DNA of 64,000 bases from Chamaelirium japonicum (lineage: Eukaryota; Streptophyta; Magnoliopsida; Liliales; Melanthiaceae), in assembly GCA_947650365.1 (NCBI GenBank), contig OX393552.1, positions 23,533,981-23,597,980 on the forward strand. Direction: 5' to 3'. The position numbers and the translations under genes are program-made. The notes beneath the pieces were generated by a model that saw only the letters and a program-made list of their open reading frames with translations, was not told where the DNA came from and made no database searches. Below are positions 23,447-32,160 of the stretch, piece by piece; positions within the stretch are counted from its first letter, which is position 1; every line of letters starts with the position of its first letter.

Positions 23447-26400
23447 AAGAAAAGAGGTAAACTCATCCTACTAGCAATATTTTTCCTCCCCTCTCGTGCC
23501 TTGTTTTGAGTACCCATGAGAACCGGATACTTGGTTTAAAGATGGAAACAAAAGCTCTTTCATGTGAGCCTTCTTTCCCCCTCATTTTTGCTACTTTTTT
23601 CTTTCCTTTTTTCCCTCAACATTTATTTAATTCTAAGATCTGAGATTATGCAGAAAGTTGTATTTTTACCCGCACATGCGCGCGCGTAGTGGGGGGGGAT
23701 TGATTTAGAAATAAATACCTACAAGCCGTGGACTAGCCTAGCAATATTCGTCCTCCCCTATCATGTCTTTTGTTTTGAGTCCCCATGAGAACCAAATACT
23801 GGGTTTGAAGATGGAAACAAATGCTCTTTCATGCAAGTCTTCTTTCCATCTCATTTGTTACTTTTCTCTTCCTTTTTTCTCTAAATCCCAACATTTATTT
23901 AACTCGTGCGAGTCTTCTTTCTGCCTCATTTGGTTACTCTTTTCTTTCTTTTTTCTCTAAACCCAACATTTATTTAATTCTAAGATCTAAGAACTAATCT
24001 TATGCAGAAAGTTGTTTTTTACGATAAACATATTAGTAGTCCTATTTCTGCCCAAGTTTTGTTCCTAGTTATTGGTTTACAAGTTCTATATGGAATATGA
24101 GTTGTCCTAGTTTGGTTTTTATAAGGATGGGGGGCCTCCACCCTCAATTCATTATTCAAGTAAATTTAGAAATTAGTTTTGCTGAATTGTCTTTAAGAAG
24201 AGCAGGAATTGACCTCCATCCTTTCTTTTACCCTCTCTCTTCTCTTTTAACCTCTTCATCAATTACAATTAGATTTAGATCAAATCAATCTAGTTCCTTC
24301 GTCAATATGCAATCATTTTGTTATCCAATATAACCCTTTGCTTTCTAAGTAATGAAAAAGAAGGAATCACATGTCAAATCAAAAGGAATATAGACCAGTA
24401 ATGTGCATAAAAACAGACAGAAGTATTGGAGGAAAAAAGACAACATGAAGCATAACCCTAAGGAGGAATTCTAATAACTAATAAAGTAAACATGCAAATT
24501 GCAGGCAGATTTGATTCTGATTCAGAAGCTAAAAAGGATAAATGTATTTAGCCCCCCATATAAAGACAAACACAAACAGATAACTTACAGGGTTATGCAT
24601 CTCTTCACTCAGCCCAAAATTCAGCAGAATAGAATTGACGATTGTGGAGAAGTAGTGTACAATATATGAACCGACACCAAGCTGGCAAAAGAAATGGTAA
24701 GCCATTGAAAATAACATATGATCTGCTAACTTTTGCTAACAACAAAAGCATAAAAGTACAGAACATAGGCTACCATATGGCAGTGCGACCTTACCACAGA
24801 TCCATAAATGGTGAGGTAAATGATGTTTTTCCTGCCCATGGGTAGTAGCTTCATCCCCTAAATTAAAATTTTAGAAATCAGAGCCTGACAAATGATTGAG
24901 TAACCCCAAAATAAAATTGAGGGCATATTAGAGGAAATTCAATTGGAAATAAAGATTCGAAAAGAGGAAGCAATATCTAACTTAAGTTGAAAAAAATGGC
25001 TTTAAGGGTTAAGAAACTTTCCAAATAAAATCCTACAAGAGGAGTATATTAGCAAGTTAATAAGATTGCAACTATAGAAAAGAATCCTAAAATGTGGAAT
25101 AAGGATTGATGTTATTTTTTATGTAAATAGATCAGAGCTAAGCAGCAAATGACTTCACTAGAAGCAAGAAAAAAGGCTAAACAGAAAATCGCTTGCCACC
25201 ATTGGCATTAGAAATGGCTAACAAATACCAAATGTAACATCAAAATAAATATACATAGAACCAGTGTTTTCAGACTCGTTTTGACTCGGACGAGTCGACT
25301 CGTTTTGACTTGACTCGGTCTCGATTTCGACCCAACTCGGACCAGTGACTCGCAGGTCGCCTGACTCGTCCGAGTCATGGTATGACTCGTGTATGACTCG
25401 TGTCTGACTCGGACGAGTCATGGTCTGACTCGTCCCATGACTCGTCCGAGTCATGGTCAGAGTTGTCAGACTCGTTTCTGACTCGATCGGTCGTTTTTAT
25501 CCATTATAGTTTGATAGTTGCATGACGCTGATGCATTTTGTGATATTATTTGGCATATGAATGCAATATATATCTCTAAGTTTTCCCAAATTTCTACTGT
25601 TTTATCTAATAAGATATATATATTAATCCAACGAGTCACTATGTTTATGACTCTTACGCGCCACGAGTCGACTCTTCCGAGTCGCGTGACTCGCGTCGCT
25701 AAGGGTTGTAATGACTCGCTTTCCGAGTCCGAGTCTAAAAACATTGCATAGAACAATTACTTCACTAAAGATACCATGGAGCTCAATCAATGTGGTTAGG
25801 AATCTGTATGTCCAGCATACATCCATAATAGCAAAATTTCTCGACACAAAGTTTAGAATGTAGAATTTATGGTACGTCCAATCATCCACAAATTACATTG
25901 AATGTATAGCAGGCTATAACTATACTTCCAAGGAAGCAAAATGTCTCAGAGATACTTCTCCGAAGAGACCGACATCTGAATTGATTTCAAACTTCAAAAG
26001 TTCTTCAGATTTGAGGTCATAAGCTTTCTTATGCCCATTCTTAATATCTGACATGATTTGCCAACCGGTAATGCAACGTTTTTAAGACATCTTATATCAT
26101 CTATCATTGCATTACTCACACATGTATATACTAGGACAGAAATCCAGCCTTCATAAGAGATATACCTGAAACAAAATGATCAAAACAACAAGCAGAACCC
26201 CTAGGACCATCGAACTGCTATAATAAAATGGCACCCAATTGCTAACAATTGGTGCAAAGAGCAGTAGGAGAAACCCAAAACCAAGGCAAAATAATCGCCA
26301 TTGTTGAAATTCTGCATGCATACAAGCAAAGTCAGACTTGAAATTTTAATGACCACCATAGTTAAAAGACAACTAAAATCGAGCATGTATATCTGCTTTC

Positions 26401-27788
26401 ATAAAATGACATGATAAACGGGTAAACAATCTCTTACCTTCCTCCATGGAAACTGTGATAGAGCCATATGCTTTATTGTTGAATTTAACATCAATATATC
26501 TGTTCTCGTAGGGTGATACCACAGTACTCCATAGACCATTTTGAAGAAGCTTCCATTCATCCTCACCGCATTGGCATAAACCACGAGAAGCGTTCCTGAA
26601 AATTGTTCCAGGTCAGAGTATAATTTTCCAACATTTTCTTTGGTATATGTCGCATCTTTAAATAAAGATGAGGCATATTCTTTGGTATTAATCTTGCAAT
26701 ACTATAAACTTTTTGAATTCAACCAGACATATTGCTTACCTGTGAAAGCAAACCTCGATTTTCCCATCAAGTCTTTCAGGAATGGCTTCTGAAACATTCA
26801 ATGAAACATGAAACGAACTGGCATAGCTCTTGAGCTTTGACCTTGATACACTACTGACACTAACTCGCTCACATGAATTCCCAGCATATGGTGAGAGATC
26901 GAGGTGTAAAATCGGATTTTCCACATTAAGATCTGCCATTACATCATTAAGATACAAATACTCAGAAAATTTTTTGCATTTTAATGGATACAAAGATAGC
27001 AGACAGGCTAAAACCCACTATTACAAGAACATCCACGAAACAGAAAACAACTGAATTGGTATATACACACTACTTTATAAATAAATGTATGGCGGGATTA
27101 CGATGTGTGATGCTGATTGTTCTAAGTTGTAAAATGGATAGATTTCTCCTTGGCTCAGTTGGATGATTGGTGATACTATTGGGTCTAGGGTGCTACTGTG
27201 ACCAACATGTTAATAACCCGCAAGGCGGGTCGACGATGCTTTCAGCGATCCGCCCAACTACACAGAAACAAAGAAGAGCACAGGCATCGTCTCTCCAATT
27301 TGTTAATCACATCATGAGAATTCGACAACCATTTCTGTTAAATTCACCGTACAGGCATCGTCTCTCCAATTTGTTAATCACACCACGAGAAATCGACAAA
27401 CATTTCTGTTAAATTCACCGTAAATATCGAAACATTTCGCTGTTCGTTAACATTTTTTTCATCAACACCATACCAAAGATCACCATTGTATAGAAGCATG
27501 ATACGATTAAACCCGATGAATGCATGGAGGGTATAGTTCCATGATCTGGGTGGCGGAGAAAGAACAAAGAAAAAGTATAAATCAAAAGCAGCAGTAAAAC
27601 CCTGGAATTAGGGCAGATTACAAGGAACGAACGAGCCAAATCGACTCGTTTAATCGTTCCAGGGCGAGGAGGAGGAGGGTACCTTTGAAGGGGGTCGGCT
27701 CGCTCGAGGAGAGGAAGTAGTGGGGGGATAGTGAGAGAAGGAGGAGAAGAAGAGAGGAGGAGAGCGATGGAGACGAAGGCCCGCCCAT
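9500..27788 (-). CDS. PNET2-like: Nuclear-envelope integral membrane protein (NEMP/DUF2215, PNET2-like), ten exons
   Basis: The exons on the minus strand are 27788-27683, 26932-26740, 26595-26438, 26311-26166, 24857-24795, 24681-24589, 17354-17193, 12387-12290, 12222-12053 and 9813-9500. All junctions are GT...AG, all phases join, and the total is 1503 nt (500 aa plus stop) without an internal stop. I recognise the NEMP family (PF10225; TMEM194 in animals, PNET2 in Arabidopsis): a signal peptide, a lumenal beta-rich N-terminal domain, about five membrane segments between residues 155 and 330, and a nucleoplasmic C-terminal part with HDNYYSTFH and RRKFSKKEWEDFT. These proteins sit in the inner nuclear membrane and link to chromatin or lamina. 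The start at 27788 was chosen because it gives a signal peptide. About 92% of the gene is intron, rich in transposons. Confidence 0.87.
9814..12052 (-). other. Intron 9 of the NEMP-like gene
   Basis: This 2.2 kb intron contains MITE copy B (9915-10257) and a TGATATCAGAGC motif at 10493-10504 that resembles a retroelement primer site. It also holds a partial copy (about 11160-11330) of the element family seen whole at 20161-21071, ending GAACCTTG. The rest is AT-rich sequence without a recognisable gene. Confidence 0.6.
9915..10257. mobile_element. MITE copy B, about 343 bp with about 100-bp terminal inverted repeats
   Basis: The left end GGGAAAATTATAAAAATCTC and the inverse of the right end (GGGCAAATTACAAAAATTTC) match. 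The match continues through CTGAACTATA.CCTCAT and CTCAACTTTTTTTTTGAACA in the left arm. No transposase fits inside. The same family is found at 8702-9131, so two copies flank the last exon of the gene. Confidence 0.75.
12053..12222 (-). CDS. PNET2-like: NEMP-like gene, exon 9
   Basis: The acceptor is TTATGCAG|GCGACA and the donor is CAGAG|GTATTG. It encodes the basic, Ser/Arg-rich start of the nucleoplasmic tail, including SLWEQRARQASASNRKAMFL and GRTVRGSPNRSNVW. Confidence 0.82.
12290..12387 (-). CDS. PNET2-like: NEMP-like gene, exon 8 (too short to appear as an open frame alone)
   Basis: The acceptor is TTGCTAG|AGCACA and the donor is ACAGT|GTAAGT. It encodes STLDALLAVVALCTC, continues hydrophobic, and ends SIKWRRPAT. 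The last codon is completed by exon 9 as Val. It was found by following the NEMP pattern after exon 7. Confidence 0.85.
13404..13622 (+). pseudogene. Ty3/gypsy protease fragment
   Basis: The plus strand reads KVVWVDQSTTHVRQ, TYEDQVWYDLLMDGAHILLG and RRWLFNLNVIHY, the end of a gypsy retropepsin domain (usual form: YEDxVWCDVxPMDxxHILLGRPWxFD). No other pol domain is adjacent. It is antisense to the host gene and not functional. Confidence 0.65.
14326..15225. mobile_element. Non-autonomous hAT-like element, 900 bp, with 8-bp target duplication
   Basis: The element begins CAATGTTTAAAAAGGCG and ends CCTTTTTAAACATTA (inverse TAATGTTTAAAAAGG). It is flanked on both sides by CTTTGTAG (14318-14325 and 15226-15233). 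An 8-bp duplication with short imperfect inverted ends fits the hAT superfamily. The subterminal parts are full of GAGGC/GCCTC motifs in both orientations. No transposase is seen. Confidence 0.8.
15398..15535 (+). repeat. Tandem duplication of about 77 bp
   Basis: TTAGTTATCCTCTCACTATA starts at about 15398 and again at about 15475, each followed by ACACCCCTAAATATTTCTA.GGAAATGCTAT. Confidence 0.75.
15640..16083. mobile_element. Partial element related to the hAT-like family
   Basis: The segment is rich in CCGAAAT / GACCGAAAT and CGACAAATTT motifs and ends CGACATTTAAAACCTTG, the inverse of CAAGGTTTTAAATGTCG. The left end matches only from AAATGTCGACAAATTTC, so the outermost bases seem lost, and no target duplication can be read. 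Confidence 0.5.
17193..17354 (-). CDS. PNET2-like: NEMP-like gene, exon 7
   Basis: The acceptor is ATCACAG|GTTTCAG and the donor is TTCCAG|GTATGC. It encodes 54 residues: the membrane segment VSVFLLVGIVLAGAALGYW, a loop with EDGRVDAGIAQFVKW, and the start of the next hydrophobic segment (MHLMGIVFVFQ). Confidence 0.87.
17566..17660 (+). repeat. Short tandem duplication, about 49 bp twice
   Basis: CTTACAATGCCATATC.TGCC followed by AACACAAAGTTC.CCCTAGCA occurs twice in a row within intron 6. Confidence 0.75.
20161..21071. mobile_element. Non-autonomous hAT-like element, 911 bp, with 8-bp target duplication
   Basis: The element begins CAAGGTTCAAAAAATC and ends GAAATTTTAAAACTTG (inverse CAAGTTTTAAAATTTC). 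It is flanked on both sides by GTTGGATG (20153-20160 and 21072-21079). The inside is AT-rich with AATATTTCC motifs. A fragment of the same family lies at about 11160-11330. No transposase is present. Confidence 0.78.
23391..23443 (+). repeat. (CT)n microsatellite
   Basis: About 26 uninterrupted TC dinucleotides inside intron 6. Read in frame they give a Ser-Leu repeat that is not a protein. Confidence 0.95.
24589..24681 (-). CDS. PNET2-like: NEMP-like gene, exon 6
   Basis: The acceptor is TTGCCAG|CTTGG and the donor is AACCCT|GTAAGT. It encodes LGVGSYIVHYFSTIVNSILL and LNFGLSEEMHNP, completing the third membrane segment begun in exon 5. Confidence 0.85.
24795..24857 (-). CDS. PNET2-like: NEMP-like gene, exon 5 (63 nt)
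   Basis: The acceptor is ATTTAG|GGGATG and the donor is CTGTG|GTAAGG. It encodes GMKLLPMGRKNIIYLTIYGS and one further residue, a block highly typical of plant NEMP proteins. Confidence 0.85.
24858..26165 (-). other. Intron 4 of the NEMP-like gene
   Basis: A 1.3 kb intron carrying the 485-bp element at 25262-25746. The rest is ordinary AT-rich intron sequence. Confidence 0.7.
25262..25746. mobile_element. Non-autonomous hAT-like element, 485 bp, GACTCG-rich, with 8-bp target duplication
   Basis: The element begins CAGTGTTTTCAGACTCG and ends CGAGTCTAAAAACATTG (inverse CAATGTTTTTAGACTCG). CATAGAAC flanks both sides (25254-25261 and 25747-25754). Both subterminal regions are dense arrays of GACTCG/CGAGTC in both orientations, which could be transposase binding sites. 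No coding capacity. Confidence 0.82.
26166..26311 (-). CDS. PNET2-like: NEMP-like gene, exon 4 (first two membrane segments)
   Basis: The acceptor is GCATGCAG|AATTTC and the donor is TTTCAG|GTATATC. It encodes hydrophobic segments LGFGFLLLLFAPIVSNW and SMVLGVLLVVLIILFQ, separated by a short polar loop. Confidence 0.85.
26438..26595 (-). CDS. PNET2-like: NEMP-like gene, exon 3
   Basis: The acceptor is TTTTCAG|GAACG and the donor is GGAAG|GTAAGAG. It encodes GLCQCGEDEWKLLQNGLW and KFNNKAYGSITVSMEE, the rest of the lumenal domain with two cysteines close together. Confidence 0.85.
26740..26932 (-). CDS. PNET2-like: NEMP-like gene, exon 2
   Basis: The acceptor is ATGGCAG|ATC and the donor is CACAG|GTAAGC. 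It encodes LNVENPILHLDLSPYAGN and onward, ending in ERLDGKIEVCFH: the lumenal domain. The codon split with exon 1 gives Asp. Confidence 0.85.
26933..27682 (-). other. Intron 1 of the NEMP-like gene, with a 71-bp tandem duplication
   Basis: The unit starting CAGGCATCGTCTCTCCAATT at 27281 starts again at 27352 and ends near 27422, with only a few differences. Nothing else is recognisable. Confidence 0.75.
27683..27788 (-). CDS. PNET2-like: NEMP-like gene, exon 1
   Basis: The exon starts with ATG and encodes residues 1-35 plus one base. It begins MGGPSSPSLSSS, followed by a Leu-rich core (LLLLLLSLS), a typical signal peptide. The donor is AAAG|GTACCC. An upstream in-frame ATG exists at 27902, but it would bury the signal peptide. 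Confidence 0.8.
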
Positions 27789-27958
27789 CGCTTTCCCTCC
27801 CTTCTCCCTCCGCCGGAGACGAAGCATGTGGTAGAGGAGTGGGGCAGGCGGGGTTGGCGTCCGATTAAAGCTAACCGGGCCGGCAAGTCGGGTCTCTGTC
27901 ACTGCCGTGTGGAGTCGCTCCCACTACCGTACACTCTCAGATTTGGAAATTCTAACTT
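27789..27958 (-). promoter_or_regulatory. Leader/promoter-proximal region of the NEMP-like gene
   Basis: GC-rich sequence directly upstream of the start codon, probably 5' UTR and core promoter. No TATA box can be picked with confidence. Confidence 0.35.
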
Positions 27959-28523
27959 GCAACCCACGAAATCCTAAAGGCAGCCCCCCACCGCCATCGC
28001 CGGCCATGTGCAGGTCGTCGCCCGCCTTCACCGCAGGAAACCCACCGTCGTTGTGTCTTTCTCCTTCCACCTCTTCTTCCTCCTCCCTCCTCTTTCTTCC
28101 TCCATCTTCATTTTCAACCTTTTTCCTCCCCTTCTTCCTCCTCTTTCCCTCATCCTCCTCCCGGAAAATCATGACTCGGCTATTCCAGACCCAATGCACC
28201 TTTTGTAAATTCACCTAACCAAATATATCAACAAGACATTCGGCCATTGGAGGACGAATGCATTACAACAGTTGAATGCTTTGGAAATGCATTCAGCATC
28301 CATGGCCGAATGCATAGAAGATGCCCTCAGCCTGGAATGGCTGAGTGTCGTGATTTTCAAGAGGAGGAGGAAGAAGGGAAAGAAAAGAAGGGGAAAAAAA
28401 TGAGGAGGAGAAAGGACGAAGGAGGCAATGACGAAGTGTTGGATGGAACCGATGGCGTCAGAGGCGGCGGTCTACAAAGGCACAACGAAAGAAAAAAGAG
28501 GATGTTCTTTTGATGGGGGTTGC
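27959..28523. mobile_element. Fold-back (long inverted repeat) element upstream of the NEMP-like gene
   Basis: The left arm (about 27959-28210, CTTCTTCCTCCTC-rich, with GGAAAATCATGACTCGGCTA and TTCCAGAC) and the right arm (about 28325-28523, with GGAATGGCTGAGTGTCGTGA) are inverted copies, with a central part around 28235-28320. The ends match as GCAACCC and GGGTTGC. It accounts for the pyrimidine-rich and Glu/Lys-rich reading frames here. No transposase. Confidence 0.65.
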
Positions 28524-28850
28524 GTATAGAAAAAAGATATAGTGCCTTTAGAAATAGAGCTGCCTAAAATAAACCATGGATCATATATAGAATTACCATT
28601 TGACGTTTTTTTAAGGGTAAATTAGTGTTATGCCCTTCTCACATTTTGTTTTTAGCGATAAAGACGGACAAGGAGATGCTTTAGCGTTAGGTCCTCCCGC
28701 TTGAAAATTGTTTATTTTATTTGTATTTGTCCTCCCAGTTAAAAAATGTTCATTTTCCCCCTTCGTGAAGCTGTAATGAGAAGCATCAATTCCATTTTTG
28801 ACATAAATCAATATAGCAAAAAAAAGTAACAATACGCACATATTGTTACT
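28524..28850. other. Unassigned intergenic stretch
   Basis: No gene, RNA or recognisable repeat boundary was found between the fold-back element and the palindrome field. Confidence 0.4.
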
Positions 28851-30000
28851 CTTTTGCTACAGTGAAATCAATGTAGCAATTTTTATTGTGAAATCTTGTC
28901 GATTTTTTTTTGCTACAGTGAAATCACTGTAACAAAAGAGTAACAATCTGTGCAGAGTAACAATATGCGCAAATTGAGTAACAATCGTTGTGGAGTAACG
29001 ATATGTGCAAATGGTTACTCTTTTGCTACATTGAAATCACTGTAGCAATTTTTTTGTGAAATCTCTTCGAAATTTTTTATTTTTTTTTACTAGAGTGAAA
29101 TCACTATAGAAAAAGAGTAACATCTTTGAAGATTGAGTAACAATCTATGTGGAGTAAAATTCTAGGCAACTTGTAATTTCTTTGCTACAATAAAATCATT
29201 GTCGCAATTTTTTGTAAAATCTTGTTGGAAATTTTTTTTTTTCGACGAGATTACTGTAGCGATTTTCACTGTAGCTTGCAAAAATATACGAATTACTGTA
29301 GCAATAAGGATGGAGGGGTTTGCTCTAAAGGGGCATTTTTGTCATTTAAAGGAGAGAAAAGTCAACGTGGGGACTTGCTCTAACTGTATCTTTTGCAGGA
29401 GGGACCCGGTACAGAACTATCTTGTTGTATGTCCTTTTCACAAAACCATCACTAAGTCCCCCCCCCCCCCCCCCCCCCCTTTTTTTTTCTTGGGGGGGGG
29501 GGGGGGGGGGGGGGGGAATTAGCCTGAAGTCCTTTTAGCATATGCTATATTAGCTAAAGGACATGAAATGTTTCAATGTTGCACTAAGTCCCTTCCGAAC
29601 ATCACGTGCTATAGTGAGTCCCTCACCCTTATTTTTACCCCCTAAAATGACAAAACTGCCCGTCCAATTCGTCTACAATAATAATATCCATTTATCTCCA
29701 GTAAGAGTATCCATTCCCCAGTTAACACCGTGCACGTAGTGGTTGCTACAGTGATTTAACTATATCTGCTACAGTGCTACAATGAAATCACTTTAGCGAA
29801 TTGATATTGTTGCTACAATGATTTCATTGTAGATACTACGGTGATTTCATTTAGATGCTATAGTGATTTTATTGTAGCAAGAGTATTAATTCAGTTTGGT
29901 AAGAGTATTAATTAGCCGAATAGATACTCTTGCTACAGTGATTTCACTGTAGCAGCTACAATAGAATCATTGTAGCAACCGTTACATGCATAGTGCCAAC
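28851..30000. repeat. Field of short palindromes built on CTACAGTGATTTCACTGTAG
   Basis: The motif CTACAGTGAAATCACTGTAG, its reverse form CTACAGTGATTTCACTGTAG and near copies occur many times (for example about 28857, 28915, 29027, 29090, 29935), mixed with GAGTAACAATNTG units. Several copies are self-complementary. The field probably represents one or two diverged non-autonomous elements. There is no coding sequence. Confidence 0.65.
29458..29517. repeat. Poly-C / poly-G hairpin
   Basis: A run of about 20 C, then about 9 T and CTT, then a run of more than 20 G, lies in the middle of the palindrome field. It could fold as a hairpin, and the G run could form a quadruplex. Assembly or basecalling error is possible. 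Confidence 0.8.
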
Positions 30001-31010
30001 CGACGAATGAATACTCTTGTTGGAGGGGTGGTTTTGTCATTCAAGGGATTGAAAAAGTTAACATTTTCAGCTAAAGACTTGTTGTGCAAAAGTGCCCTTG
30101 GGAGGGATTTTAGCTAATATCCTAACAAACCGTATTCTTTAGCTTAAATAAAGACCAATGGAGGGATTTAAGACTCATTAACCTTTTTTTTACATCTCTC
30201 CATAAGTGCTTTTTAATTTATATCTATTCAATAGTATATAGGAATTCCCCAAATTATTATAGCACTACAGTAATTCACGGGAATTGAATTTAGACCGTTC
30301 AATTTAGAAAATTTAATGGTTCATTTTGGCGCTTCTTTGCAGTGGCAATGCCACTCTTTTTCTATCAATTGCCAAGCATTGCCCGAGGTTCACACTAGTA
30401 TCTCCATATACAAAATTGTGAGAGATAATATGGTTGAGGTAGTTTGGCAGGATATTCAAACTACATTTGGACTACCAATGATTATCTCCTAATCCTTTTA
30501 TATAGATCACTTACCTACTACAATATAAGAACCCTTGGCACCATTGCTGCTTTGGGCAATTGGTAATGGTACTGCTCCTCGTGGACACCGTACCAACCCG
30601 TGTTCGACCCGATACCCGTTCTTTGTGGCGCTCCCGCTCGATGGTGTGACAAGTTCCTGTGGGCTAGATAGGCCCTACCATGTTCTGTGTGGCGTTTCTG
30701 TTAGTTGGTGTGGCGACTTCCTGTGGGCCAAGTGGGCCCTTTCTCTTGTCCGGTTTGGACCCGGTGGTTGTGTGTTGCTCACCTTGTGGTGGTGACTTAT
30801 GGGTCTGCTTGGGCCCCAATATGTGCAAAAAAAAAAGGCTTGAAAATTTCCATTAGTTAAAAGATCTCATGGATCCCTATTGTGCTTCATTGATGAAGAT
30901 CCCAATAAATAGGAGGCCGTTGAAATTAGATGATTACCACCGGATATAGAAGGGACCCGCAAGACTTCATGTCATCAAACTGTAATAAAAAAAGTCTAAG
31001 TGATAACTTT
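30001..31010. other. Unassigned intergenic stretch
   Basis: No credible gene. An 86-codon frame at 30535-30795 lies in a GC-rich patch with two imperfect internal copies (GTTCCTGTGGGC... and CTTCCTGTGGGCC...) and resembles no known protein. Confidence 0.4.
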
Positions 31011-31698
31011 ATAAAATAATTAAATAATTATTTGAATCATTATTCCATAAATTATAATTAATTTAATATTTTTATTATTTACTTATTGAATAATTCAATA
31101 ATGATTATTGAATTATTCAATAAGTAAATAATGAAAATATTTAATTAATTATAATTTATGGAAAAATGATTCAAATAATTATTTAATTATTTTATGAAAT
31201 ATTTAAATAATTTCATTATTTCTTTATGGTATTAATATTTTTTAATAAAATAATTTAATTATATAATTATATAGTATTTTAATCAAAATAATTTAATTAT
31301 TTTATTATTTAAATAATTAATGAATAATTTATAGTATAAATTTTGTTAATTAATAATTTTTGAAAATCATAAAATAATTGAATTAATTAATTATTAGATT
31401 ATTTATTTAATTAATTTAATTATTTAATAATTTAATTAGATTATTTATTTATTTAAATAATTTAATTAATTAATTATTAGATTAATTAATTGAATTATTT
31501 AAATATTTTATAAAATAAATAAATAAATACTTGAATCATTATTCCATAAATTATAATTAATTCAATATTTTTATTATTTATTTATTAAATAATTCAATAA
31601 TAATTATTGAATTATTTTATTATTGAATTATTCAATAAGTAAATAATAAAAATATTTAATTCATTATCATTTATGGAATATAAATAATTTATTTGAAT
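31011..31698. repeat. AT-rich block with two related long palindromes
   Basis: The first palindrome runs about 31011-31195 (centre near 31103) and the second about 31514-31698 (centre near 31605). Both arms carry ATTCCATAAATTATAATTAA or its inverse, and the two palindromes are clearly copies of one another. The sequence between and within them is almost pure A/T. The right border coincides with the break in the Tat-like element. Confidence 0.75.
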
Positions 31699-31699
31699 A

Positions 31700-32160
31700 A
31701 CTTGGATGTTCTGTGCCTTCTCTTCTGCTGACCAAGACTGCACTGATAGCATGATCGGAAACGGCGAGGTAGAGCTAGAGATCTTCTTTTGCAAGTGGAG
31801 AAGTCAAGATTGGAGCTCGCGTGAGGTAGTTCTTGACGTCTTGGAAGGCTTGCTCACAAGTTGGGTTCTATCCGGAGGTGTCTGCCTTCCGTAATTTATC
31901 GAAGAGTAACTTGCACTTATCGAAAGATTTGGAGATGAACCGATTGAGAGCAGCTAATCTTCCAATGAGGTATTACACTTCCTTTCGATTGGTAGGTGAG
32001 GGCATATCGAGGATTGCTCGAATTTAATTGGGGTTGGCTTCGATGCCCCTCCTGGTCATAAGGTGACCCAGGAATTTGCCCGATTGAACTCCGAAGGTAC
32101 ACTTGGCTGGGTTGAGTTTCATGTGATACTTTTAGAGGATTTGGAATGTTTCTGCCAGAT
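31700..32160 (-). pseudogene. RT C-terminus / RNase H start (broken)
   Basis: Recognisable in shifting frames are SGKFLGHLMTRRGIEANPN, LIGRLAALNRFISKS and LYLAVSDHAISAVLV, the standard RT-connection and start of RNase H in Tat/Athila-type pol. In-frame TAG/TAA codons interrupt it, and the domain is cut off at about 31700. Confidence 0.7.

Larger units (their letters stand above)
17355..24588 (-). other. Intron 6 of the NEMP-like gene (7.2 kb)
   Basis: It contains a short tandem duplication (17566-17660), a whole 8-bp-duplication element (20161-21071) and a CT microsatellite (about 23391-23443). A pair of distant direct repeats at about 21560-21760 and 24000-24180 may be decayed LTRs, and closer direct repeats of about 270 bp offset lie at about 23340-24000. 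The stretch 18000-20150 looks like old retroelement sequence, but I cannot assign it. No gene is visible. Confidence 0.6.

Noticed and set aside
27907..28513. ORFs upstream of the NEMP-like gene (Ser/Pro/Phe-rich, Glu/Lys-rich)
   Set aside because: They are products of the CT- and GA-rich arms of the fold-back element, overlapping on both strands.
30535..30795. 86-codon plus-strand ORF
   Set aside because: It lies in a small GC-rich internal duplication, has no recognisable domain, and the composition alone explains the open frame.
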